Shown: positions 42,021-53,269 of the stretch, piece after piece
Numbering within the stretch: the stretch's first letter is position 1
Layout: each line of letters begins with the position of its first letter
Notes under the pieces: model-generated
The model's input: the letters and a program-made list of their open reading frames with translations, nothing else
Databases searched by the model: none
Told to the model about the DNA's origin: nothing
Source: CAVTWJ01 sp963849485
Lineage (GTDB): Bacteria > Oederibacteriota > Muellerivitia > Muellerivitales > Muellerivitaceae
Length of the DNA stretch: 64,000 nt
Direction of reading: 5' to 3'
NCBI GenBank assembly: GCA_963849485.1
Contig: CAWKIF010000124.1
Coordinates: forward strand, 12,200 to 76,199
Program-made: the position numbers and the translations under genes

Positions 42021-45000
42021 ATGCGGCTGATTCAAGTTAAAAACGATTTTCTCTCCCGGCTTTATTTCTGAAAGGGTTTTCAGAGGCTTTGCCGTCGCAA
42101 TCATTCTGTTTTTGGGTTTCCAAAGCCTGGCCTTGGCCCAGGCCTATAACTGGCAAAGCGTGGCCATCATGGGCGGGGGCTTCGTTCCGGGGCTGGTCTA
42201 CAGCCCGGTCCAACAAAACCTCCTTTACGCCCGAACCGACGTCGGCGGTTTCTACCGCTGGAACAATTCCACCAGCCAATGGGTGCCCTTGACCGACATG
42301 TATGGAGGGGGCAACAACTTCGGGGGTGAGAGCATCGCGCCTGACCCCGTCAACGCCAACGTGGTCTACGCGGCGGCGGGCTTTTCGGGCCCTGGGCACG
42401 ATCCTTAGTTCTACCGACCAAGGCAATACCTGGACCGCTAACCCTATTCCGGTCTCCATCGCGGGCAACAATGACGGAAGGGAAGCCGGGGAACGCTTGG
42501 TCGTGGACCCTAACTTGACTTCCACCCTTTACTTCGGCTCCCGTTGGCAAGGGCTATGGAAGAGCACCAACTCGGCAGCCAGTTGGAGCCAAGTCACTTC
42601 CTTTCCGGTTCTTGGCGATACTGGTTACGGCTTGAGTTGGGAGATCATCCTTCCGGGCGGAAATCCTTCTGCGGGCGCGGAAACCATTTTCGTGGGTGTG
42701 GAAGCGGGTACCTCGAAAAGTTGTAACATCTACCGTTCCACGAACGCGGGTGGTAGTTGGGCGGAAGTCCCCGGTGGTCCTGTTAGCGTGATCCCTCCCC
42801 ATGCTTCCCTTGGGACAGACGGGAATTTATGGATTGTGTGTGACATCGGCTATATCTCCCAAGGTGTCACTTACGGCTATGGCCCCAACTCCGTCAACTA
42901 CGGCCAGATCTGGAAGCTCAACACAAGCACGCTCGCTTGGTCCAATGTGACACCCTCCAATGGGCCGGTGAGCGGTTCCGGGGGCTATGCCGGTATATGC
43001 GTCGACCACGAAAACGCCAGCCATGTGGTGGTGTCAACGATCGATTGGTGGGGTGGACCCGACCGGCTCCTTTCGACCACCAACGGCGGCGGTTCCTGGT
43101 CGGTCATCGCCGAGGCCGGCTCCGGCAACTCGGTATTCAACGTCAATGGCGCAATCTACCAGGAGGGATGCAGTGGCGGCTCGGGCGGGGCGGGTTGGGC
43201 GGGTTGCGTGGCCATCGATCCGTTCAATTCCAACAACGCCGTTTACCCTTCCGGCGGCGCGGGGGGCGGAGGAGGGGTTTGGAGCAGCGCCAATATCCAG
43301 GCGAACCCCGTTTCCTGGACCTACACCGACAACAACCTGGAGGAGACGGTTCCTGTTTTCATGCCTCCCTCGGCGGCGGGAGGCATCCTCTTTTCCTGCT
43401 TGGGCGACGTGGGGGGCATGCGACACACGAACGTGACCCAATCACCCGCCTCAGGGATGTATTGCAACCCCCAATTTACGAATACCAACATGCTGGACTT
43501 CGCCGAATCGAGGCCTAATACGGTGGTGCGGGCGGGGAACAGTACCAACTCCTCGTCAGTGAACAGCGACGTGGCCTATTCCACCAACAATGGGCAAACC
43601 TGGACGCCCTGGGGAAGCGCGCCCCCGGGCTATACCACGACGGGCCAGATGGGAGCGGTAGCGGTCGCCGCCGACGGGTCCCACGTCGTGGTGTCGCCCT
43701 ATAGTGGCAACGGGTCGCCGGCCTACGCTTCTTCACTCGGCGGGAGTTGGACGACCTGTTCCGGTCTTCCCAGCGGCGCGATGGTGGCCTCAGACCGTTC
43801 CAACGCCTCTACCTTTTACGGCATCTACCCGAGCGAGTGGGTGTACGGCAATTCCGTGACGATCTACCTCAGCACCAACTACGGGGCCAGCTTCACCCAG
43901 GTGAACAGCGTCCCGGTCAATTGGGGCGACGCCAACGGCAACGGGCAGTGGGTCATACCCCGGCCCGTATTCGGCGAGCCCGGGGAATTCTGGGTTTCCA
44001 CCTACAACGCGCTCTACCGTTTCACCAACGCGGGTTCCAGCGTGACGGCCCTCGCCAACGTGTATGAGCCCAAGGGTCCGGTGGGGTTTGGTAAGGCGGC
44101 CCCCAGCCAGACCCATCCGGCGATCTTCCTGTCAGGAACCGTTAACGGGACCCAAGGTATTTTCCGGTGCGACGACGGCGCGGGCGTGACCTGGACCTCG
44201 ATCAGCAACGCCAGCAAGCCGTTTATCCCGGGTTGGATCGAGGGGGATGAAAGCATCTACGGCCGTTGTTACATAGCCCCCGGGGCCCGGGGCATCCTTT
44301 ACGGGGATATCACGGCCGGCACCCCGACCAACACGGCCACGGCGACCTTCACTTACACCCGTACCTCGACCCCGACCTTGACACCCACCCGGACCCCGAC
44401 CGTGACCCCCACCGGTTCAATGACGCCTTTCCCTACCAACACGGGGACAGAGAGCGCGACAGCCTCCAAGACTCCAACAACTTCAATGACACCCACTGGG
44501 ACGGCCTCCCTCACCGCCAGCCGGACCCTCACCCCGTTCAATACCGCCACCTTGACGTCAACTCCCAGCCTTTCCTTCACACCCACCCGTTCGATCACCC
44601 CTACGATGACCATGACAGCCACCCTCACCCCGAGCCAAACCCTGACGGCTACTTCAACGGCTACCATCGCCAATACCTCCACGACCACCTCGACGGCGTC
44701 CTCGACGACGACCCGAACGAACACCCTCACTTCGACCCCGACGGCTTCGGCTTCGCCGACCCCCACCCTCACCATCACTCCCTCCCGAACGATGACGGCC
44801 ACTACGACAAATACCATCGCCAATACCCTTACCCCCACCGGGACCAACTCGGTCACCCCAACCGTCACCCCATCACCGACTTACACAACTACCCGAACCA
44901 CCACAATGACAGCGACCTCCACTTTGACTTCCACGTCCAGCATCACCTCCACGGGCACCGCTTCATTTACCTCGACTGCCACCCGAACCCTCACCCCGCC

Positions 45001-46411
45001 CAATACCGCCACCTTGACATGGACCCCAAGCCTTTCCTTCACCCCCACAGCGACGGCTACTCCCACGCATACGGGAACGGCTTCCCAGACGCCGGTGTTC
45101 AGCCCCACCACTTCCCATAGCCCCGCCGCCACCCTGACGCCGACTTCCTCATTCACGGAAACGGGCACATTTACTCCGACCGCGACCTGGACCCCGTCAC
45201 CCTCCCATACCCCAACCCTCACCCCTACCGCTTCTTCGACCCTTACCTTGTCGCAGACCCCCACCCGGACTTACACACCTGTCGATACGGTTTCTTCAAC
45301 CGATACGGGCACTCCTTCTTCCACGGGCACCCCAACCCAGACACCAGCAGTCAGCCCGACGGCCTCCAATAGTCCCACCGCCACCCTGTCACCGACTTGG
45401 ACCGCGACGGCCACCCCCACTTTCACGCAAGCGGGAACCTTGACGGCCACCTCCAGTCCCACGGAGACGGAGAGCCCTACAGTCTCCCTGACTCCAACAA
45501 CTTCTATCACACCCAGTGGGACGGCGAGCCTCACGCCAACCCAATCGGGAACGCCCACCCAGACGCCGGTGTTCAGTCTCACGGTCACCCTGTCACCCAC
45601 TTCCACCGAAACGACGATCTGGACGATGACGATCACCCCCACTTCGACGGCACCCTGGACCCTGACACCCACCGGCTCCGCCACCCGGACGGGAACGCCC
45701 ACGATGACGGGTACGCCGACCCGAACTCCCGTCTTCAGCCCTACGCCATCCAACAGCCCCACCGCCACCTTGTCGCCCACATCCACCGGAACCGCGACCT
45801 GGACGATGACCGCGACCCCCACTTTCACCAATAGCTGGACCTTTACGCCCTCCTCCACGGCCACAGAGACAAAAACGACCAGTGGGTCCCCCACCGCCAC
45901 TGGAACCTCGACCCTGACGGGGGTGTTGAGCCCCACGCCGACCAACAGCCCCACCGCCAGCTTGACGGCATCTTCCTCTCCCACAGCCTCCTCCACCCAG
46001 ACCCGGACCTACACCCCCACCAGCACATGGACTCTGACTCCAAGTTCCACGGTACCAGCCACGCCGACCCTGACCGGTACGATCACGACCACGGAGGCCT
46101 TTACTTCCACCACTACGCCGGCGCCTACCGTACCGCCGGGAGTCGTGGGGATTTACCCCAACCCGGCCCAGGGACCAACCGTTGAAATCCTCGCATCGGG
46201 TTACACGGGACTTTCCAACGTTCGGATCGAGATCTTTTCGATCTCATTCCGAAAGGTGCGGGACGAGACTTTCCCCTCGATTCCTTCAGGGACGGCCGTA
46301 ACCCTGACCTTGACGGGCCGGGGCGGCAATCCGCTGGCCAACGGAATATATTACGTGGTTGTTACAAACAAGGCGGGCAGGGCCATCGGTAAATTATTGA
46401 TTCTCAAGTGA
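42021..46411 (+). pseudogene. GH74 xyloglucanase gene with two frameshifts
   Basis: The reading starts at ATG 42021 behind GAGGA ('MRLIQVKNDF'). It must move to another frame between 42031 and 42068 to reach the signal peptide 'FAVAIILFLGFQSLALAQA', and must shift again near 42382-42398 ('AAAGFSG' to 'GTILSSTDQGNTW'). Each shift equals one surplus base. The rest is open to 46411. The catalytic part (to about 44330) has GH74 motifs: 'GGGFVPGLVYSPVQQNLLYARTDVGG', 'GESIAPDPVNANVVYAA', repeated 'STDQGNTW' and 'STNAGGSW' propeller blades. A Thr/Pro linker of about 600 residues and a C-terminal domain like that of the second GH30 follow. It is either a recent pseudogene or an artefact of two sequence errors. 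Confidence 0.8.
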
Positions 46412-46619
46412 TATTGGTAAGCGGGTTTTAATAATGGAATGTGGCGCCTCTTAATCCATGAGGATAATGACAAGAATATTAGTGCAAAAAATTCCAGGAG
46501 TTATAAACTTCATTTGCTTTTGACCCAGTTCCACGGGACATGCCCGGATATTCACTCATAACCGAATTCGTTTCGAGTTTCTTTACCGCAGTCGAAAAAT
46601 TATTGGAGGCTTTGTGACT

Positions 46620-49600
46620 ATGAAAAAAAACATCTTCCTGGTTGGCGCATTGGGATTTCTATTCATCGGATTAGGGTTCTTGCCTCTTGCTCCGGTCCAA
46701 GCCGCCGGACGCCAGCAACTCCATGGCCATCTGTCAAAGGCCGCTACCGCCGCCCCTTTCGTTGGGGAGATGGCGGGTTCTGAGCGTTTAAAATTAGCCA
46801 TCAGTTTGCCTCTGCGAAACAAACTAGCCCTAGAGAGTCTTCTTAAAAGCACCTATGACAAAAAGAACGCCAATTACCGACATTTTCTAACGCCGCAAAA
46901 ATTCCTCGACATGTTCGGCCCCACCGAAAACGATTACCAGGCCGTTATTCAATTCGCCCAAACCCGGGGCTTAAAAGTAACCCGGACCTATTCCAACCGG
47001 TCCGTAGTGGACGTGGAAGGGGCCGTCTCCGATGTTGAAAAAGCCTTCAACGTCCGGATGCGCAATTACCAGCGCCCGGATGGGACCAAGTTCCATTCCC
47101 CGGATGGGGAACCGTCGGTGGATATGGATGTCGCTGTGGAGCATATTAGTGGCCTCCAAAATTTCGTGGTGCCTCATCCCTTCGTGCACAAGATGGCTAT
47201 TTCCAGCAAGGTTGGAATCGGCAAGAAGGGTACGGCCTATGTCGGCACGGGCCCCACCCCTGATCCAACCCTCATCCCGGTCCCCAACGGTCTACCCCCA
47301 ACCTACATCGGGAATGATTTCAGGAATGCCTATATCCAAAATGTCACGCTACAAGGGTCGGGTCAATCGGTCGGGTTGTACGAGTTGGACGGCTTTTACG
47401 CCAACGATATCGTTAGTTATGCCCAGTCGGCGGGTTTGATTGTCCCGCAGATCAACGGACCCTCCGTTAATAGCAACAACATCACCAGCGTTTATGTGGA
47501 CGGCGTGAATTACGATGCCAATCCCGGCGGAGGCAACCTGGAAGTTTCCCTGGATATCGACATGGTCATCTCCATGGCTCCGGCGGCCCAAGTTTTTGTA
47601 TACGAGGGAACCTATTCGGACGACGTGTTGGCGGCCATGGCTTACCCTCCCCTCGGGATTCCTCTCTCCCTGCAGATCAGCTCCTCCTGGTCGTCCGACA
47701 ACATGGATACCGACCCCTATATGGCCGACGCCCTGGCGGAAATGGCCCTTCAGGGACAATCCTTCTTCCAGGCTTCGGGCGATTCGGGGGCCTACCCCGT
47801 CGACCCGGGTGACATCCGGGACGAGAACTACATCACGGTTGTGGGGGGCACCCAGTTGACCACCAATCAACCCATCCCCGTGACGACCTATCCTGTTCCC
47901 TATTACCAGTCGGAAGCGGTCTGGAATAATATGATCAACACCCCCTCTCCCACGCCCGTTCCGAACTCTGCGGGGGGCGGAGGGATTTGCAACGGCATCG
48001 CGGGCCAAGTCCCCACGATTGTCATTCCCCCATATCAGGTGGGTTTTGCCCCGAACAACAACCTCGGGAACAGCAACGGCGGATCTTCCGTCAACCGCAA
48101 CCTCCCGGATGTCTCCATGATCGCGGACTATATCTTCAACGTCGCGGATAACGGTTTGCCCGAGCCGGTCGGCGGAACCAGCGCCGCCACGCCCCTTTGG
48201 GCCTCCGTAATGGCCATGGCCAATGAGCAGGCCGCCCAAGGCGGGTTGACTCCAGTGGGATTCGCCAATCCGGCCCTTTACGCTATCGCGAATACCGCCG
48301 ATTACGAGAATGATTTTCATTACAGCATGACCGGCAACAACGGGGGTTATGAGGGCCCGGTTTACCTGTACAATCCGGGATATAAGGCCGTGCCGGGATA
48401 TAACCTGGCCACGGGATTGGGAAGCCCCAATGGGCAAAACCTGATCAATGACCTCAACAATTCCGCCATCGTGCCCCGTCCGACCCTGTCGGTACCCTGT
48501 TACAGTGTTTCGAGCACCAACCCGAACATTTGGGGATGTTCCGCCGCTATTATCGAGGCAGGTCAGCAATGTCCCGCCGGCTCCGCTAACGGGCAATTTA
48601 ACACACCCACAGGAATAGCGGTCATCGGGACCAACGCCTATGTCCTGGATACCGGCAATAACCGCATCCAAGTATTCAACTTAACCGGATCTTGGCTCAA
48701 TACCTTCAATCTTCCCGGAACCACTCAATTGTCCGCCTTTTCAGTCATCGCTTCCGGCTTCTCGAACGGACAATACTATATTTATATTACCGACACCGGG
48801 AACAACCAGGTCTTGGTTTATAACAATAGTTTGACCACCCTCCTTTATCAATTTACGGGATCCACAACCCCGGTGGGCGTTCTGAACGGTCCGGAAGGCA
48901 TTTCCGCCGACCAAAGCGGCAATGTGTACGTGGCGGATACGGGAAACAACCGCGCCGTTCATTTTAATTTCAACGGAACGACAGTGAGCAATGTGACCCA
49001 ATGGGGTACCAAGGGTTCCGGTCAGGGCCAGTTCATTAGCCCCAATGAAATCGCGGTTGATAAGACGGGCTCCAATGTTTATGTCGCGGGTTTCATTCCC
49101 GGCAGCCCCAACAATTATTTTAGCGAACCGCTGATCCAAAAATTCAATGTGACTATCCCCGTGCCGATTTGGGTTACCCAATGGTATACCCAGATGAGTC
49201 CTAATCAAAATTTTGGCCCCAATGCCGGTACGCCGGGCCCTGACGTGGTAGGTTTCCCGCAGGCTTATTGTTATGGCTTAGCGGTGGGATTGGACGGAAA
49301 TGTATATGACACCCAATTTGAAGTCATTGGAGACGGGGATGCTTTAGTGGATCATATACAAGTGTTTGACGCCAAAGGGAACAGCCTCACTAACATTGGC
49401 GGATCCAGGGATGGTCAACCCGGTGATATGGTTTACACTTATGGCTTAGCCTTTGACGCCTGCGGTAACCTCTATACGGTTGATAACGCCCTCAACCGAG
49501 TGGAAGTTTTTGGGGTTTGCAACTCCACTTGTTCCGTGCCCACGACCCCCACCCCCATCCCCACCCCGACCTCGACGCCGACCCCATGCTATAGCGCATT

Positions 49601-52600
49601 GACGATCCTGGGATGCGCGGAAGCTTATGCCAACGCCGATACGGCATGTCCCGCCGGGACTTCCGGCGGCGCATTCACCAGTCCGGTCGCGGTCGCGGCC
49701 AACCAGGGCATCACGGTTTCCGTCCTGGATTCGAAGCAAATCGACCTATTCGGGTATAACGTCAACGGCTCGAACCAGTTGAACATTGCGTACGGGCAGA
49801 GCCTGAATCCCTCCACTCTTTTCGGAACCACCTACGCTTTCAAAAACCCGACGGGGCTGGCGGTAGATAACGCCAACACTGAATGGTTTGTCACCGATAC
49901 CGGCAACAATCTCCTTAAGATTGTCTATACCTACTATTTTGTTTATGGTGGATATTGGTATGTGGGTTACGCGCTGGCCGAATTGAACGGGTTGACCGTC
50001 ACCTCTTACCTTCAAACCGGTTATCCCAGCCTCGTTTCGATCCAAAGCACAACCCCCTCCTCCGGGACCGCTTTCAAATCCCCTCAAGGGATAGTGATGG
50101 ACAATAACAACAATTTATATATCGCGGATACGGCCAATAACCGCGTCGTGGAATATAACTTCGTCCCCGATGTGTGCTGTTCCACGACCGCCGCCCCGCA
50201 TCTCAATTTTGTCGCCCAATGGGCCACCACCGGCATGTTTAACGGCCCGTCGCAATTGGCCCTGGACCACAGCAACTCCCACGTCTACGTGGCCGACCAG
50301 CCCAACACCTATCCCCGGGTCCAAAAGATCCAGTTGGCGCCGGCCCCAACGGTCGTGGCTTCCTGGAACCCGAACGGGAACAGCGGGTCCGCCACCATCA
50401 CCGGCATGTCGGTGGGGTTGGATGGGAACCTATATTTAAGCGACCTGACCTACACCGGGGCCGTGATCACCGACAGTCAAATCCTCATCAATGATCCTTA
50501 TGGAAACCCGGTGGAGACGATGGAGGGGGCGCCATCCAATGCCTTGGGAAAATCATCCCATACCATGGGAATAGCCTCCGATAACAGCGGCAACCTCTAC
50601 CAGGCGGACAGCGCGGGCGAGAGGGTGCAGGTCCTGGGTCAATGCGGCGTTACCAGCGTGCCCAAGCCTATCTACCGTTACGCGTACAATTATTCGACCC
50701 AATTCGGCGGGGCGGGAAGCGCCAATGGAAAATTGAACCTGGCAACGGGTTTGGCCGTCAACGGACCCTATCTCTACGTGGCCGACATGGCCAACAACCG
50801 CGTCGAACAATTCGACGTGAAAGGCGATTGGATCTCCAACTGGGGCGGGCTCGCGAACGGGTCAGGCAATGGCCAGTTTAACGCGCCCACCTATCTGGCC
50901 GCCGCGGTCAGCCAGGGATACGTCTATGTCTCCGATACGGGCAACAACCGGGTGCAGGTCTTCAACCTCAACGGGTCTTTCCAATTCGCCTTCGGCGGCC
51001 CGGGGGCTGGGAACAACCAGTTCAACTCGCCGGAAGGAATTGTTGTCGACAATCAAAACAATGTTTATGTCGTAGACGCGGGCAACAACCGCGTCCAGCA
51101 ATTCGCCTACAACGCCGGGGCGGTATCCTACGTGGGCCAATGGGGCGGGGCGGGAAGCGCCACCGGCCAATTCAACAATCCGCTGGGTATCGCCGAGGAC
51201 GCCCAGGGAAACCTCTATGTGGCGGACTCGGGCAACAACCGGGTCCAGGAATTCGCATCCAATGGTTTTTTTGTCGGGCAATGGGGTTCCCAAGGAACGG
51301 GGACCGGGCAGTTCGAGGCGCCGACCGGGGTATATGCCGGTACGGACGGGATGATCTACGTCTCCGACAGCGTTCTTAACAACATCCAGCAATTTAATTC
51401 CCTGGGTTACTGCTTCGGGGTGTACGGAAGTTCCGGAAATCCTTTCACCACCGTCAAGGGTATTGCCGCTGATTCCTGCGGTAATCTCTTTGCGGTCGAC
51501 GCGGGATCGGGTTACGTGGACAAATTTGCCCTGCAAGGCTCCACTTGTGCGATCGTCGTGCCTCCCACGCCCACCCTGATCTCCACTATTACGCCCACCA
51601 TTACGCCAACCAATACCGCGACCTATTCCGCCACCCCGACCGGGACCTTCACTCCGACAATAACGGCCACTCCGTCACCCACGGGTACGTCGACTTTGAC
51701 CTCGTCACCAACTCCAAGCGTGACGCTGACGCCAACGAACACGGGGACCGGCACCACCACCAATACGCTGACGCCAACAGTGACGTTGACGCCAACGAAC
51801 ACAGCTACAAATACCAGTACGTCGACCTCAACGCCGACGAGTACGGCCACTCCGACATTTACCGGTACGGCGTCGAAGACTGGCACCCCGACCGTCACGA
51901 GGTCTTCCACTGTTACTCAGACATCGACTAAGACCGGTACACCGACCAATTCGGCGACTAAAACCAACACCGCGCCCATCACGCGAACATTCACGATCAC
52001 CGCGACTCCGACGAAGACCGGGACGTCTACCAATACACCGACGAGAACGGTCACTCCGACCGCGACTCGTACCCTTACGGTTTTTCTGACTTCGACGAAA
52101 ACAGTGACGTCCACCGTGACCAGGACCTTCACGATCACGCCGACCGCCACTTCGGGCGTCGGGTGTGGGACGAGCGCGGCGAACCTCCAATTGTTGGAAT
52201 ACACCGCGAACTGTGGAACGAACCTGGTCTATGATTTCTTCAAGGTGGTTAATAATGGGGCGGCGGTGACCCTGTCCGACTTGACCATTAAATTCTGGGC
52301 GGATGACACCTCGGGTGTGAGCCTCACCGGTATGGTTAACACGGGCGGCTGCGTGTGGAACCCAACCTGTTCGCATAATGTGACGGGTGCAGCTTTGTCG
52401 ACCGTGAATTTCTCCCCGGCCTGCGGTCCCGTCTCAAACCAGATGGCCAATTGGGAAATAACCGTATCCAACACGGATACGACGGTTCTTAACGGGGGTA
52501 CAAGTTGGGTCGGAATCCAGACCTCGGTGAATCTGGTGAATTCGCCTAATTTCTCGCCTGGAACTGGATATTGGTACAGCCCTTGTATTACGGGCGGGAA

Positions 52601-53081
52601 TTACACGACCAATACTCACTACGCCCTCTACCTGAAAGGTAACCTCGTCACCGCTACGGGAGGAGTTCCTCCCTCTTGCCGGCCTTTGCCGACTTGTACG
52701 CCGATAGGCGGGAAAGCAGTACGTCCATCTTCTGATCAGGAAAACCCCACCTCGACCGCGACTCCGCTGCCAACCGCCATATCCAATGGTTTAATTGCCT
52801 CGGCCGTGGCGGCGCCTAATATCTCCGAGGGTGGGCAACCGGTTCAGTTCTTGGTAAAACTCAACCAACCCGCCAAATTGGTCTTGAGCCTCTACACTTT
52901 AGTCGGGGAAGAAGTGTTCAGTAAGAGCGTCCAGGGTACGGCTGGAGAAAATACCCTCCCCTGGGAATTGAAAAACAATTCCGGCTCGTCGGTCGCGAGC
53001 GGCCTATATATTTACACCCTTCAAGTGGATGACGGGACCCAAAGGGAATCCCGGAAGGGGAAAGTCGTTGTCATTCATTGA
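46620..53081 (+). CDS. Giant secreted S53 (sedolisin) peptidase with NHL propeller, CBM3-like and sorting-like domains
   Basis: A protein of about 2153 residues. After the signal peptide ('LVGALGFLFIGLGFLPLAPVQA') comes an S53 activation domain (about 35-200, 'LESLLKSTYDKKNANYRHFLTPQ') and the peptidase: Glu308 and Asp312 in 'NLEVSLDIDM', oxyanion Asp388 in 'SGDSGA', Ser521 in 'GGTSAATP'. Residues about 640-1640 contain many NHL repeats ('GIAVIGTNAYVLDTGNNRIQVF', 'YVADSGNNRVQEF'). A Thr-rich linker (1645-1845), a Cys-containing CBM3-like module (about 1845-2020) and a C-terminal domain ('LSLYTLVGEEVFSKSV', 'SGLYIYTLQV') end it. GGAGG precedes; GTG 46614 is an alternative start. It is probably an acid-type endopeptidase held at the surface or bound to polysaccharide. 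Confidence 0.85.
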   Translation: MKKNIFLVGALGFLFIGLGFLPLAPVQAAGRQQLHGHLSKAATAAPFVGEMAGSERLKLAISLPLRNKLALESLLKSTYDKKNANYRHFLTPQKFLDMFGPTENDYQAVIQFAQTRGLKVTRTYSNRSVVDVEGAVSDVEKAFNVRMRNYQRPDGTKFHSPDGEPSVDMDVAVEHISGLQNFVVPHPFVHKMAISSKVGIGKKGTAYVGTGPTPDPTLIPVPNGLPPTYIGNDFRNAYIQNVTLQGSGQSVGLYELDGFYANDIVSYAQSAGLIVPQINGPSVNSNNITSVYVDGVNYDANPGGGNLEVSLDIDMVISMAPAAQVFVYEGTYSDDVLAAMAYPPLGIPLSLQISSSWSSDNMDTDPYMADALAEMALQGQSFFQASGDSGAYPVDPGDIRDENYITVVGGTQLTTNQPIPVTTYPVPYYQSEAVWNNMINTPSPTPVPNSAGGGGICNGIAGQVPTIVIPPYQVGFAPNNNLGNSNGGSSVNRNLPDVSMIADYIFNVADNGLPEPVGGTSAATPLWASVMAMANEQAAQGGLTPVGFANPALYAIANTADYENDFHYSMTGNNGGYEGPVYLYNPGYKAVPGYNLATGLGSPNGQNLINDLNNSAIVPRPTLSVPCYSVSSTNPNIWGCSAAIIEAGQQCPAGSANGQFNTPTGIAVIGTNAYVLDTGNNRIQVFNLTGSWLNTFNLPGTTQLSAFSVIASGFSNGQYYIYITDTGNNQVLVYNNSLTTLLYQFTGSTTPVGVLNGPEGISADQSGNVYVADTGNNRAVHFNFNGTTVSNVTQWGTKGSGQGQFISPNEIAVDKTGSNVYVAGFIPGSPNNYFSEPLIQKFNVTIPVPIWVTQWYTQMSPNQNFGPNAGTPGPDVVGFPQAYCYGLAVGLDGNVYDTQFEVIGDGDALVDHIQVFDAKGNSLTNIGGSRDGQPGDMVYTYGLAFDACGNLYTVDNALNRVEVFGVCNSTCSVPTTPTPIPTPTSTPTPCYSALTILGCAEAYANADTACPAGTSGGAFTSPVAVAANQGITVSVLDSKQIDLFGYNVNGSNQLNIAYGQSLNPSTLFGTTYAFKNPTGLAVDNANTEWFVTDTGNNLLKIVYTYYFVYGGYWYVGYALAELNGLTVTSYLQTGYPSLVSIQSTTPSSGTAFKSPQGIVMDNNNNLYIADTANNRVVEYNFVPDVCCSTTAAPHLNFVAQWATTGMFNGPSQLALDHSNSHVYVADQPNTYPRVQKIQLAPAPTVVASWNPNGNSGSATITGMSVGLDGNLYLSDLTYTGAVITDSQILINDPYGNPVETMEGAPSNALGKSSHTMGIASDNSGNLYQADSAGERVQVLGQCGVTSVPKPIYRYAYNYSTQFGGAGSANGKLNLATGLAVNGPYLYVADMANNRVEQFDVKGDWISNWGGLANGSGNGQFNAPTYLAAAVSQGYVYVSDTGNNRVQVFNLNGSFQFAFGGPGAGNNQFNSPEGIVVDNQNNVYVVDAGNNRVQQFAYNAGAVSYVGQWGGAGSATGQFNNPLGIAEDAQGNLYVADSGNNRVQEFASNGFFVGQWGSQGTGTGQFEAPTGVYAGTDGMIYVSDSVLNNIQQFNSLGYCFGVYGSSGNPFTTVKGIAADSCGNLFAVDAGSGYVDKFALQGSTCAIVVPPTPTLISTITPTITPTNTATYSATPTGTFTPTITATPSPTGTSTLTSSPTPSVTLTPTNTGTGTTTNTLTPTVTLTPTNTATNTSTSTSTPTSTATPTFTGTASKTGTPTVTRSSTVTQTSTKTGTPTNSATKTNTAPITRTFTITATPTKTGTSTNTPTRTVTPTATRTLTVFLTSTKTVTSTVTRTFTITPTATSGVGCGTSAANLQLLEYTANCGTNLVYDFFKVVNNGAAVTLSDLTIKFWADDTSGVSLTGMVNTGGCVWNPTCSHNVTGAALSTVNFSPACGPVSNQMANWEITVSNTDTTVLNGGTSWVGIQTSVNLVNSPNFSPGTGYWYSPCITGGNYTTNTHYALYLKGNLVTATGGVPPSCRPLPTCTPIGGKAVRPSSDQENPTSTATPLPTAISNGLIASAVAAPNISEGGQPVQFLVKLNQPAKLVLSLYTLVGEEVFSKSVQGTAGENTLPWELKNNSGSSVASGLYIYTLQVDDGTQRESRKGKVVVIH

Positions 53082-53269
53082 GTGGACCAAGTTAAAAAAC
53101 CTGATGGTTTTTTAATCGAATAAAACTTACCGCTCGTTTAGGGTCGGGCCCCGTCGAACGGAATGGGGCAGCCGCTGAAGAATGAAAGTTGATCCATCCT
53201 GCAGGTTGGCCGATTGAAACCCGGCTGTCCCGCGTTCGGACATAAAAACGTTTTAACTGTGAGTAGTGA

